Origin: an uncultured Pirellulaceae bacterium
Lineage (GTDB): Bacteria; Planctomycetota; Planctomycetia; Pirellulales; Pirellulaceae
Reading direction: 5' to 3'
Length of the DNA: 59,554 nt
Assembly (NCBI GenBank): GCA_937967505.1
Contig: CALCJM010000046.1
Location: 1-59,554, forward strand
Part shown: positions 17,804-26,063 of the stretch, in pieces
How positions within the stretch are numbered: the stretch's first letter is position 1
Layout: the number at the start of each line of letters is the position of its first letter
Notes under the pieces: generated by a model
What the model was told of the DNA's origin: nothing
Seen by the model: only the letters and a program-made list of their open reading frames with translations
Databases searched by the model: none
Translations under genes and position numbers: made by a program

Positions 17804-17855
17804 CGGTTCGGTTAATCGGTTCGGTTAACCGGCGCGATTAACCGGCGCGATCGAT
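17804..17855. repeat. Four tandem 13-nt units
   Basis: The units are CGGTTCGGTTAAT, CGGTTCGGTTAAC, CGGCGCGATTAAC and CGGCGCGATCGAT, head to tail. Units 1 and 2 differ at one base, as do the first 8 bases of none of units 3 and 4, so the array looks like two duplicated pairs. It ends 36 nt before the start of the 17892 gene. It could be an operator array, or it could be neutral slippage. Confidence 0.7.
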
Positions 17856-17891
17856 CGTTAAAAATAGATCTGTCAGACAGGAATCGTGGCC

Positions 17892-18344
17892 ATGAAACAT
17901 CAAGTCTGTTTTATCACTGCTGTACTGATGATTTCTTCGGTTGCCGCCTTGCACTGCCGGTCTGCGATGGGGCAATTGAGTGGAGCAGGGCAGTTTGCCG
18001 GTCGGCCCGCTGTTGGTGTCACGGTCCAACTTCCGGTGTTCCGGACCCATTCGGTTCGCACCGTTGTGTCGATTCCTGACGGTGGAACGCTTAACCTCAG
18101 CGGCGGAGGTGGGGCAGGTTACGGGCGGGCACGAAGAGGCCGATTTCCGGGGCACAGGTCCGGGAGCAATGGCGCTACAGCCCGCACTGAGGCCACGGTG
18201 CGTCTGATTCGCCAGAAAGAGTTCGAGCGCGCTTGGCTGGCCAATCGACCGATCGTGGAATCGGAGACTGGCGGAGTCGAAGTTGACGGTTCGGCCGCCA
18301 CCCAGGCAAAAGCTGACTTCCTCAGTCGCAACGTGGGGCGATAG
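17892..18344 (+). CDS. Small secreted protein with a secretin-like SIPDGGT motif
   Basis: The 150-residue protein has a signal peptide ending near SAMGQ. A middle segment VVSIPDGGTLNLSGG resembles the last conserved strand of secretins (compare SIPDGHTVIVGG in gspD here). It is followed by a Gly/Arg-rich linker and a helical acidic C-terminus. There is no other secretin feature, so it is not itself a channel. A GTG two codons upstream (17886) is an alternative start. The tandem array at 17804-17855 lies just upstream. Function unknown. Confidence 0.6.
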   Translation: MKHQVCFITAVLMISSVAALHCRSAMGQLSGAGQFAGRPAVGVTVQLPVFRTHSVRTVVSIPDGGTLNLSGGGGAGYGRARRGRFPGHRSGSNGATARTEATVRLIRQKEFERAWLANRPIVESETGGVEVDGSAATQAKADFLSRNVGR

Positions 18345-18433
18345 CCATCCCGCCGGTTCACTGGTTGAGGCATGGCGGATTTAGGCACCTGCTGTTTGTG
18401 GAAATCCGAAGGTCCGTTGCGGTAAGCGGCGGC

Positions 18434-20323
18434 CTACAATTTTTCGGTTGGTTTGATTATTCCCGAACGTAAACCCGCGACGTAATCATTTAGCTGCGCG
18501 CGTACTTTCCCGGAGAGAAAGTACATGCCCAGCATATTCGGGAAGGCCATCCCAAGGATCATCATGTCGCTGAAATCCTTGATACTGCTCGGGGCCACGA
18601 CAGCCCCCAGAAATGTAAAAGTCAAAAACAGGAGTTTGAATAAACCTGAGGACCAGTCACCGAATAGGGAAGTGAAGCAGCGTTCCCCGTAGTAGGCCCA
18701 CGAGATGCAAGTCGAATAGGCAAACAGCACGATTGCCACGAACAGAAACCATTTGAACCAAGTGAATCCACCTTTGACAAAAGCTTCTTTGGTGAAAAAG
18801 GCACCCCGGTCCAGTTTGACCATATCGTTAACCGTCAGTACACCGTCGCCATCCCCGTCCATTTTGGGTTTCTCCTCAATCAGCAACTGTTCGGCATCCT
18901 GCCGGGACAACCCGCTGATGTCGGTGGTGTTGGCCACCGCGCAGACGGCCAGTTCTTGCTGCAGGGTTTCTAAGGCCAGCGGTTCCGATTTGTCGCTGAT
19001 AACGCCCGTGACAATGATCACCAGAGCCGTCATGGTGCAGACCACCACGGTATCGATAAACGGCTCCAGCAATGCGACGTAACCCTCACGCACCGGGATG
19101 TTGGTTTTGGCAGCACTGTGGGCGATGGATGCCGATCCTGTGCCGGCCTCATTGGAAAATACCGCACGTTTAATCCCGATCACTAGGCAACCCAGGAATC
19201 CACCGTAGGCAGCCTGGGTGTTGAACGCACCGTCCCAGATTTTTTCAAATGCCTCGGGTACTTGAGCGAAATTGGTTCCCAGAATATATAGCACGCACAA
19301 AACGTATCCGGCACACATAAACGGAACGATGCGCGAGGCAACTTTTCCAATGGACTTGATACCACCCACGATCACCAGACCCACGGCAATGGACATCAAC
19401 ATTCCGTAGACCCAACTGTATTGATTGAGCACGGGAACTTCGGTTCGAATGGCGTCAAGTGACTGGCTGATTTGAAACGTGTTGCCGCCGCCGAACGATC
19501 CTCCAATACAGAGGATTGCGAACATGACCGCCAGAATTGAGCCCAAGATGCCAAGCCCTTTTTCCTTTAGCCCGGCGCTCAGATAACGCATTGGCCCACC
19601 CGAGACACGGCCCTTTCTGTCTTGGGTGCGATAGATTTGGCCCAGGGTGCATTCGGTAAATTTGGTGCTCATCCCCAGCAACCCCACCAAAATCATCCAG
19701 AACGTAGCCCCCGGTCCACCTTGTCCAATCGCGATCGCAACGCCCGCAATGTTCCCCAAGCCGACGGTTCCCGACAGCGCTGAAGAGAGTGCCTGAAAGT
19801 GGCTGACCTCGCCATGGTCATCCGGATCATCGTAGTCACCTCGGGTCAGTCGCAGAGCGTGCCAAAAACCACGCAGGTTGATAAACCCCATGTAGACTGT
19901 GAAAAACACCGCACCCACCAACAGCCAAACCACAATGAAGGGAACGCTGTTCTTGCCATCGCCCAACCAGCCCTCGCGCTGGATCATTTTGGGCTGGTTG
20001 GTCGCGGCGTCGATCAGGGGGTTGCCATTTTTGTCTTTGGCAACGTCCTGCCAGTCGCCAGTCCAGAGGCCATTAAAGACCACGGCGTACATTGGCGGCA
20101 CGATCTTTTCGCCAATGAATTCGTCAACCGCTTCCAGCCGCTGGTTAATGGTGGTCAAAATGTCTTCAGACGCTACAGCCTCCACGACCGCCACCGGATT
20201 TTTGTCCGGGACATTGTCTGGTTCGGATGCGAAAGTGTCGCATAACAGGAAGTGGGTCGCAGACAGCTGAATCAAAAGAAACCAGAGAAAAACAGATAAG
20301 GCGATTCTGGGAATAACGTGCAT
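18434..20323 (-). CDS. Alanine/glycine:cation symporter (AGCS) with EF-hand insert
   Basis: This is a sodium- or proton-coupled amino acid importer of the AGCS family. Typical motifs are SGTVGLGNIAGVA (about 184-196), GGPMRYLSAGL and FSNEAGTGSASIAHSAA (about 389-404). The protein is 629 residues, well above the usual 450-550. Two additions explain this. One is an N-terminal extension with a signal-like segment and a polar domain before the first core helix (1 to about 125). The other is an insert at about 445-515 holding an EF-hand loop, Asp489-Asp491-Asp493-Thr497-Asp500. It is divergent from the suf operon. The family call is strong; the role of the inserts is unknown. Confidence 0.9.
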   Translation of the reverse strand: MHVIPRIALSVFLWFLLIQLSATHFLLCDTFASEPDNVPDKNPVAVVEAVASEDILTTINQRLEAVDEFIGEKIVPPMYAVVFNGLWTGDWQDVAKDKNGNPLIDAATNQPKMIQREGWLGDGKNSVPFIVVWLLVGAVFFTVYMGFINLRGFWHALRLTRGDYDDPDDHGEVSHFQALSSALSGTVGLGNIAGVAIAIGQGGPGATFWMILVGLLGMSTKFTECTLGQIYRTQDRKGRVSGGPMRYLSAGLKEKGLGILGSILAVMFAILCIGGSFGGGNTFQISQSLDAIRTEVPVLNQYSWVYGMLMSIAVGLVIVGGIKSIGKVASRIVPFMCAGYVLCVLYILGTNFAQVPEAFEKIWDGAFNTQAAYGGFLGCLVIGIKRAVFSNEAGTGSASIAHSAAKTNIPVREGYVALLEPFIDTVVVCTMTALVIIVTGVISDKSEPLALETLQQELAVCAVANTTDISGLSRQDAEQLLIEEKPKMDGDGDGVLTVNDMVKLDRGAFFTKEAFVKGGFTWFKWFLFVAIVLFAYSTCISWAYYGERCFTSLFGDWSSGLFKLLFLTFTFLGAVVAPSSIKDFSDMMILGMAFPNMLGMYFLSGKVRAQLNDYVAGLRSGIIKPTEKL

Positions 20324-20640
20324 GGGATCTTGGCTTCCTTGGGCTCAATTACTTACTGCCAGCGTTGGGATCAGGCATCGAGCACTGTGAATGATGGTGG
20401 GGTCGTCAGAATGGCCGGACCAAAACTGGCGGCACTAGCGAGTGTTTAAGTTCCTTTAGCGGTCGGTTGTTGTCAGCCGTTTGGCGCTTGTCCGAAGCAA
20501 GGTAAGGGGCACGCTTCGGCAGGCATCCGAAGCCATCGTTCAAACATCAAAACTTAACAGCAATCAGTGTTGTAAATGAGCACGATTGGCAAGTCAATGT
20601 TTTCTGGCGCGGCACTACGGGGTAAATTTCCCATTTTTGG

Positions 20641-20668
20641 TTGTCAATAACGGGATTAATGTTAGGAT
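20641..20668 (+). promoter_or_regulatory. Candidate promoter for sufCBD
   Basis: TTGTCA (20641-20646) and TAGGAT (20663-20668) are spaced by 16 nt, close to sigma-70 consensus. It lies 230 nt upstream of sufC, which leaves a long leader containing two hairpins. The 574-nt gap between the symporter and sufC (20324-20897) holds no other recognised gene. Confidence 0.5.
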
Positions 20669-20718
20669 CTCGGTGATTACACCGGCTTGCATGGGGCTGT
20701 GCAGCGGAGTGTGAAAAT

Positions 20719-20786
20719 GCCACTGTGTTCCCGCAGGGGGCGTGGCATGGTTAAAAGGCGCGATGCGGTTCGCATGTTACCGCGCC
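20719..20786 (+). promoter_or_regulatory. Two hairpins in the suf leader
   Basis: Hairpin 1 pairs GCCAC (20719-20723) with GTGGC (20742-20746), with an inner CCC/GGG pair. Hairpin 2 pairs GGCGCGATGCG (20757-20767) with CGCAT plus CGCGCC (20771-20786), interrupted by a 5-nt bulge. Both lie between the candidate promoter and sufC. This matches no riboswitch class I can name. They may be a cis-regulatory element or merely a transcript-stabilising structure. Confidence 0.4.
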
Positions 20787-20897
20787 AACTTTCAAACGGT
20801 TTTTCAATTCCACGATAGCCCAATCTAGAAACTTGCTACCGTGATCCATAATCGGGTTGCGCATCAATCTGTTTTTCGTAAGCAACACAAAACAAAC

Positions 20898-21704
20898 ATG
20901 TCTGACGTACTAAAAATTGTTGACCTTCACGTTTCCATCAATGACAAGGAAATTCTTCGGGGGGTAAACCTTGAGATTAAGCACGGCGAAACCCACGCAC
21001 TGATGGGCCCCAACGGCAGTGGCAAAAGTACACTGGGGTTGGTCATTATGGGACACCCAAACTATGAAGTCACCTCGGGCCAAATTTTGCTTAATGGGGA
21101 AGACATTACCGAACTGGAACCCAACGAGCGCGCCCGCGCGGGAATTTTTCTGGCCTTTCAACGTCCGGTAGCGATCCCGGGAGTGAAGATGGCTGACTTC
21201 TTGCGGCATGCCACCACCAATGTCCGCAACCCGGATCGCAAGGAGGGCGAGGACCTGATCCCGATGCGTGATTTCCGCAAGGAGATCAAATCGAACATGG
21301 AGAATCTTCAGATGGACGGCGAATTTGCCCGCCGATACGTCAATGATGGATTTAGTGGTGGTGAAATGAAGCGCGCCGAGATTCTCCAACTGGCGATGTT
21401 GCAGCCCAAATTTGCGATCTTGGACGAAACGGATTCAGGGCTGGATGCTGACGCGGTGCGGTTGGCCAGCCAATCGATCAACGAAATCGGTCACAACAAA
21501 ATGGGATTGCTGATCATTACGCATCACGACAAACTGCTCGAGCACAACCCGCCAAACTTCACACACGTAATTTTGGGCGGGAAGATTGTTGAAACCGGCG
21601 GAAAAGAACTGGCAGACGAGCTTCACGAAAAAGGTTACGAGCGGATTCGTAACCAGTACCCGGAAGCTGCCAAAGTGAATGACGATGCCGAGGTCGCGGT
21701 TTAG
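20898..21704 (+). CDS. sufC: Fe-S cluster assembly ATPase SufC
   Basis: SufC is the ABC-type ATPase that drives the SufBCD scaffold. Walker A is GPNGSGKST, the signature is FSGGEMKRAEI, and Walker B is FAILDETDSGLDAD. The rest follows SufC closely (GVKMADFLR, ITHHDKLL). I start at ATG 20898, giving 268 residues; an ATG at 20841 would add 19 unrelated residues. It is the first gene of sufC-B-D. No SufR or other regulator gene adjoins it. Confidence 0.95.
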   Translation: MSDVLKIVDLHVSINDKEILRGVNLEIKHGETHALMGPNGSGKSTLGLVIMGHPNYEVTSGQILLNGEDITELEPNERARAGIFLAFQRPVAIPGVKMADFLRHATTNVRNPDRKEGEDLIPMRDFRKEIKSNMENLQMDGEFARRYVNDGFSGGEMKRAEILQLAMLQPKFAILDETDSGLDADAVRLASQSINEIGHNKMGLLIITHHDKLLEHNPPNFTHVILGGKIVETGGKELADELHEKGYERIRNQYPEAAKVNDDAEVAV

Positions 21705-21826
21705 TTAATCGTGACGGGCTGTTGCCCGATCAAGTTTTGCTGATCCACGACAACCATCGTTAAATCCAATACCCAACTACTGAAAGGGCGTGACTGGACC
21801 AAGTGATCCCGTTAACGCATTCGAAT

Positions 21827-23239
21827 ATGTCTGTAGATATCACCGAAAGCCAAGAATTAAAAGGGACTGAAATCAACAAGTATGATTTCAAGACCAAAAC
21901 GACAGCGGTATTCAAGGCACGGAAGGGGGTTGACGCTGAAATCGTCAATCAGATTTCCGATATCAAGAACGAGCCTGACTGGATGCGGCAGTTCCGCCTG
22001 AAGGCGTTGGAGATATTCAATTCAAAACCCATGCCCGAGTGGGGCGGGGATATCGATCTGGATTTTCAGGACATCTTTTACTACCTCAAACCCACCACCG
22101 ATCAGGGTAAGAGCTGGGACGATGTACCCGAAGAGATCAAGGACACCTTTGAGAAATTGGGCATCCCGGAAGCCGAGCGCAAGTATCTTGCCGGTGTGAA
22201 GGCGCAGTTTGAATCCGAGGTGATTTATGGGTCGCTGAAAAAGGATCTGGCTGATCAGGGGGTGATTTTCACCGACACTGACACGGCGGTGCGCGAGCAT
22301 CCGGAATTGCTGCGAGAGTATTTTGGCAAAATTATTCCATCAACGGACAATAAATTTGCCGCACTCAACAGCGCCGTATGGTCAGGTGGTTCATTTATTT
22401 ATGTGCCTCCAGGTGTAAAGATTGATTTTCCGCTTCAGGCGTATTTCCGTATCAATGAAGAGAACATGGGGCAGTTCGAAAGAACGCTGATCATTGTTGA
22501 CGAAGGAGCGCAGGTTCACTACGTGGAAGGTTGCACTGCGCCGATGTACACCAGCGAATCGTTGCACAGTGCGGTGGTGGAGGTGGTAGTCAAGAAGAAC
22601 GCGCGCTGCCGATACACGACAATTCAAAACTGGGCCAACAACATCTACAACCTAGTGACCAAACGCGCATTTGCGTACCAGGACGCCGTGATGGAGTGGG
22701 TCGATGGCAATCTTGGTTCGAAACTGACCATGAAGTATCCGGCCGTCTATATGATGGAACCGGGGGCGCGTGGCGAGATCTTGTCGATTGCATTTTCCAG
22801 CAAAGGGCAGCATCAGGATGCTGGTGCGAAACTGGTTCACTGTGCTCCCGATACGACAGGGACCATCATTTCAAAATCGATCTCCAAAAATGGCGGTCGC
22901 AGCAGTTACCGGGGGTTGGCCCGGGTCGAAAAAGGAGCCGTTAATTCGAGGTGCAGTGTGGTCTGTGACGCACTGATTCTGGACCCGGAAAGTCGCAGCG
23001 ATACTTATCCCTACATCGAAATTGACGAACAGGACGTGTCGATGGGGCATGAGGCAAGTGTCTCACGGATCGGGGAAGAGCAACTGTTTTACCTGATGAG
23101 TCGCGGGCTGTCCGAAACGGAAGCCAGTACCATGATCGTCAACGGTTTCATTGAGCCATTGGTGAAAGAACTGCCGATGGAATATGCGGTCGAAATGAAC
23201 AGGTTGATCCAACTCCAGATGGAAGGCTCTGTCGGATAG
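21827..23239 (+). CDS. sufB: Fe-S cluster scaffold protein SufB
   Basis: SufB is the scaffold subunit on which the cluster is built with SufC and SufD. The 470-residue protein has the family's long beta-helix: [44 protein letters not shown], then [14 protein letters not shown] with the conserved Cys region and [10 protein letters not shown]. The ATG at 21827 gives a typical length; the frame opens at 21803. It lies 122 nt after sufC. No cysteine desulfurase (sufS) follows in the window. Confidence 0.95.
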   Translation: MSVDITESQELKGTEINKYDFKTKTTAVFKARKGVDAEIVNQISDIKNEPDWMRQFRLKALEIFNSKPMPEWGGDIDLDFQDIFYYLKPTTDQGKSWDDVPEEIKDTFEKLGIPEAERKYLAGVKAQFESEVIYGSLKKDLADQGVIFTDTDTAVREHPELLREYFGKIIPSTDNKFAALNSAVWSGGSFIYVPPGVKIDFPLQAYFRINEENMGQFERTLIIVDEGAQVHYVEGCTAPMYTSESLHSAVVEVVVKKNARCRYTTIQNWANNIYNLVTKRAFAYQDAVMEWVDGNLGSKLTMKYPAVYMMEPGARGEILSIAFSSKGQHQDAGAKLVHCAPDTTGTIISKSISKNGGRSSYRGLARVEKGAVNSRCSVVCDALILDPESRSDTYPYIEIDEQDVSMGHEASVSRIGEEQLFYLMSRGLSETEASTMIVNGFIEPLVKELPMEYAVEMNRLIQLQMEGSVG

Positions 23240-23308
23240 GACTCGATTCAGGGTGATCCGATGCGCCGCAGCAATTCACAAACCAAGCTACAGATAACTC
23301 ATACGTCC

Positions 23309-24646
23309 ATGACAACTTTAATGCCATCAACACAGATTTCGTTTGACGAAGCCGGATTCAAGTCAATTCTCGAAACACGCAGCGAGCCGCAGTGGCTGAC
23401 GGATTTGCGCCAGCAGGCGTGGAAACAGTTCAACGAACTCAAGTGGCCCAATAATCGCCAGGAAGAGTGGATGCGGACCGACATTCGCATGTTTAAACTG
23501 GAGAAGTTTGGCATGAAAGCGGACGCGCGTGCCGGCTTGCCCGCAGATCCGCAGGCTCAAACGTTGCCCGACCTAGTGTTGGGCAACGGTGTTGAACTGG
23601 CTGCCAGCGTTGGATCGCTGGATAGTCAGGTGACTTCTGCGACAGAGTTGGCTGCCGAGTACAAGGAAAAAGGGATCATTTTCGGGACGATTAACGATCT
23701 GATTGGCGAACACGGTGACCTGATTAAAAAATACCTGTTCAAGGCGGTGGATTGCAACACCGATCGTTTTTCCGCGTTGCACGCCGCCATGTTTACCAAT
23801 GGCGTTTTTCTGTACGTACCCCGCAACGCGACTCTGGACAAACCCGTTCACATCAGCAGTCAGCTGACCGATGGTGGCAGTGATCTGCGCCATACACTGA
23901 TTGTCATCGAGGAAGGTGCCGAAGCGACCGTGCTGGCAGAATCCAACAGCGGCGCCGACGCCAACGGGTTTCACTGTGGCGCGATCGAATTGTTTGTCGG
24001 TGATCGCGCTAATTTGCGGTACGTCAATCTCCAAGACTGGGGCCAGAAAGTTTGGCACTTCGCACATCAAAAAGCCGTCGTCGGCCGTGATGCCAATTTG
24101 CAGTGGACCGTTGGGGCGTTGGGATCGAAGCTGGCGAAAGTCAACCAGCACGTGGCATTACAGGGAGACCGGGCCAACGTGCAGGTCAATGGTGCCATGT
24201 TCACAGAGAACCGACAGCACTTGAGTTACCACACCCTCCAGCATCACGAAAAACCGTCTTGTACCAGTGATTTTCTGTATAAGACCGCGCTACAGGACAA
24301 TTCCCGAACGGTCTGGCGTGGCATGATCAAAGTCGATAAGGAAGCGCAGCAAACCGACGGCTATCAACGCAATGACAATCTGATTTTGTCCGAGAAAGCT
24401 CGCGCTGATTCCATTCCCGGTTTGGAGATTGAAGCCGACGATGTGCGATGTACCCACGGATCGACCAGTGGGCGAGTGGATGAAGAGCTGATTTTCTATG
24501 CTCAGTGTCGTGGGTTCACCCGCAAGGAAGCGGTGCGTGCCGTTGTAACAGGTTTCTTCCAACAGGTCTTCGACCGGATCACCATTGAGAGTGTCCGTGA
24601 AGCGCTGGCGTTGGCGATTGCCCGCCGCGTCCGCGATTACGTGTAG
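23309..24646 (+). CDS. sufD: Fe-S cluster assembly protein SufD
   Basis: SufD is the SufB paralogue that completes the SufBC2D complex. The 445-residue protein has VFLYVPRNATLDKPVHI, LRYVNLQDWGQKVWHF and a C-terminal CTHGSTSGRVDEELIFYAQCRGF with the conserved His. The ATG at 23309 or 23321 is preferred over 23261, which would add a Gln/Thr-rich tail overlapping the expected leader. It lies 69 nt after sufB. The palindromic repeat 24661-24762 begins 14 nt after its stop and may end the transcript. Confidence 0.94.
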   Translation: MTTLMPSTQISFDEAGFKSILETRSEPQWLTDLRQQAWKQFNELKWPNNRQEEWMRTDIRMFKLEKFGMKADARAGLPADPQAQTLPDLVLGNGVELAASVGSLDSQVTSATELAAEYKEKGIIFGTINDLIGEHGDLIKKYLFKAVDCNTDRFSALHAAMFTNGVFLYVPRNATLDKPVHISSQLTDGGSDLRHTLIVIEEGAEATVLAESNSGADANGFHCGAIELFVGDRANLRYVNLQDWGQKVWHFAHQKAVVGRDANLQWTVGALGSKLAKVNQHVALQGDRANVQVNGAMFTENRQHLSYHTLQHHEKPSCTSDFLYKTALQDNSRTVWRGMIKVDKEAQQTDGYQRNDNLILSEKARADSIPGLEIEADDVRCTHGSTSGRVDEELIFYAQCRGFTRKEAVRAVVTGFFQQVFDRITIESVREALALAIARRVRDYV

Positions 24647-24660
24647 GTCCTTCACACTTG

Positions 24661-24762
24661 AGCGATTGGCAGTTAGCAATTTACCATCCGTTGGCGACGC
24701 TGCCAGCGTCGGAGCGAAGCTGGCAGCGTCGTCAACGGTAAGCTTTCAACTGCCAATCGCCT
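24661..24762. repeat. Long palindromic intergenic repeat (MITE/REP-like)
   Basis: The left arm (24661-24707) and right arm (24719-24762) are near-perfect inverted repeats around an 11-nt loop. The matched blocks are GCGATTGGCAGTT, TTACC, GTTG and CGACGCTGCCAGC, with short mismatches between them. The outer right arm is repeated exactly at 323-342. It lies between convergent sufD and the 24932 epimerase, where it could also act as a bidirectional terminator. It has no coding capacity. Confidence 0.75.
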
Positions 24763-24931
24763 GACGGCCACCAGAGCGTCAGGACGAGCGTAACTACCTT
24801 CGCCAAACGGTGGAGCGTTGGGGGTAGGGATAGCGACGCATCAACGGTAGGTCGGTAAGTCTCCCTGTGCGCACGCAGATACTGGCGATCCCAGTCGTTG
24901 TAGCGAATGTCGATCCTGTAGAATTTTGATC

Positions 24932-25795
24932 TTACAGAATTTCGGCCAGTCCAGATTTGAAATCCGGGTGTACCAGTTTCAATTCGAGTCGCTCCAGCAT
25001 CTTGTGGTTGCCAATTCGTTTCGAGTTGGCTGAACGCGTGTTGGCGTCCACCTTGGGTTCTTTCGGCCAAGGGATCTGTCCCAGTTGGAACTGGTCGGCG
25101 ATGTACTGGTAGTAATCCCGTCGCAATGGCGGGTGACCGTCACTGCAAAGGATGATCTCACCCATGGGACGTTTTTCGGCGGTCGCCCTGATTGCGTTCA
25201 CGGCATCGGTCTGGTGAATTAAATTCAGATACCCTTCCGGTGAGAGTTTAGCCCAGTCCTTTTGTTTGACCAGTTGCCGGGTCGGTACGCGGACGCCGCC
25301 ATACAGCCCGGCCATCCTGAGGACGGTCCAGTTATTGGTGTGGGCGGCGATCAGTTGTTCCGCTTCTAGGCAGGCTTTGCCGCCCTCGCGCGAGGGTACC
25401 GTCACCGCCGATTCGTCAATCCACTGGCCCTCGAAATTGCCGAACACGCCAGTTGAGCTAATGTAGATGACGTGGTTTACCGGATGTTTCCAGGCGTCGA
25501 AGAAATGCTGCAAACCTTTTACGTAGACCTCCCGTATATCGGAGTACCGACTGCGGTCCATGCCGACGGCAAACACAATCGTATCCATGGGAGGCAGGTT
25601 TTGGAGCGCTGCGCTGACGGAGGCAGAATCGGTAATGTCAAGGATAACCGGAGAGATGTCGTGATCGCCAAAGTTCACCGCACGTTCCGGGGAGCGTGTG
25701 GTGGCGTACGTTCCTGGTGCGTCAGCCCACAATTTTGCCAATGGGAGTCCCAGAAAACCACATCCCACGATCAATCGATTCAATTTTTGTTCCAC
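24932..25795 (-). CDS. NAD-dependent epimerase/dehydratase-like protein (YeeZ type)
   Basis: The 287-residue protein has an N-terminal Rossmann site, LIVGCGFLGLPLAKLW, then DTIVFAVGMDR, YISSTGVFG and ELVH near the end. The usual YxxxK catalytic pair is not clear. This is an atypical extended SDR of the kind annotated YeeZ. The substrate is unknown. It is convergent with sufD across the palindromic repeat. Confidence 0.8.
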   Translation of the reverse strand: MEQKLNRLIVGCGFLGLPLAKLWADAPGTYATTRSPERAVNFGDHDISPVILDITDSASVSAALQNLPPMDTIVFAVGMDRSRYSDIREVYVKGLQHFFDAWKHPVNHVIYISSTGVFGNFEGQWIDESAVTVPSREGGKACLEAEQLIAAHTNNWTVLRMAGLYGGVRVPTRQLVKQKDWAKLSPEGYLNLIHQTDAVNAIRATAEKRPMGEIILCSDGHPPLRRDYYQYIADQFQLGQIPWPKEPKVDANTRSANSKRIGNHKMLERLELKLVHPDFKSGLAEIL

Positions 25796-25925
25796 GCAAT
25801 CCTGTTAGAGGGAGTGTCCATATTCTGTCACCGCATTAGGGATTTTATCATTCGCGGGGAGAATAAGGGTTTTGCATTCATTTTGTCATTGAATTTGACG
25901 CTTGGGAAGCGGTTGGATAACTGGG

Positions 25926-25934
25926 TGGTATAAT
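25926..25934 (+). promoter_or_regulatory. Extended -10 promoter upstream of the HtrA pair
   Basis: TGGTATAAT is a perfect extended -10 element (TG, one base, TATAAT), with no good -35 box at normal spacing. It lies 130 nt upstream of the ATG at 26064. Extended -10 promoters can do without a -35 box. Confidence 0.45.
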
Positions 25935-26063
25935 AAATGGGCTGATTTGCGGGGCTTGGGTGGCTTGAGCCGCCCGGGTCGATTGGGTTTCCAATATCCG
26001 CCAACCCGGGGCGAATCGGTTGAATGATCTCCAGATGCACACGAAGTTTGACGCAGGAGCGGC

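Noticed and set aside
17804..17855. 13-nt tandem array as a CRISPR or iteron array
   Set aside because: Units are contiguous without spacers, there are no cas genes, and there is no replication initiator gene next to it.
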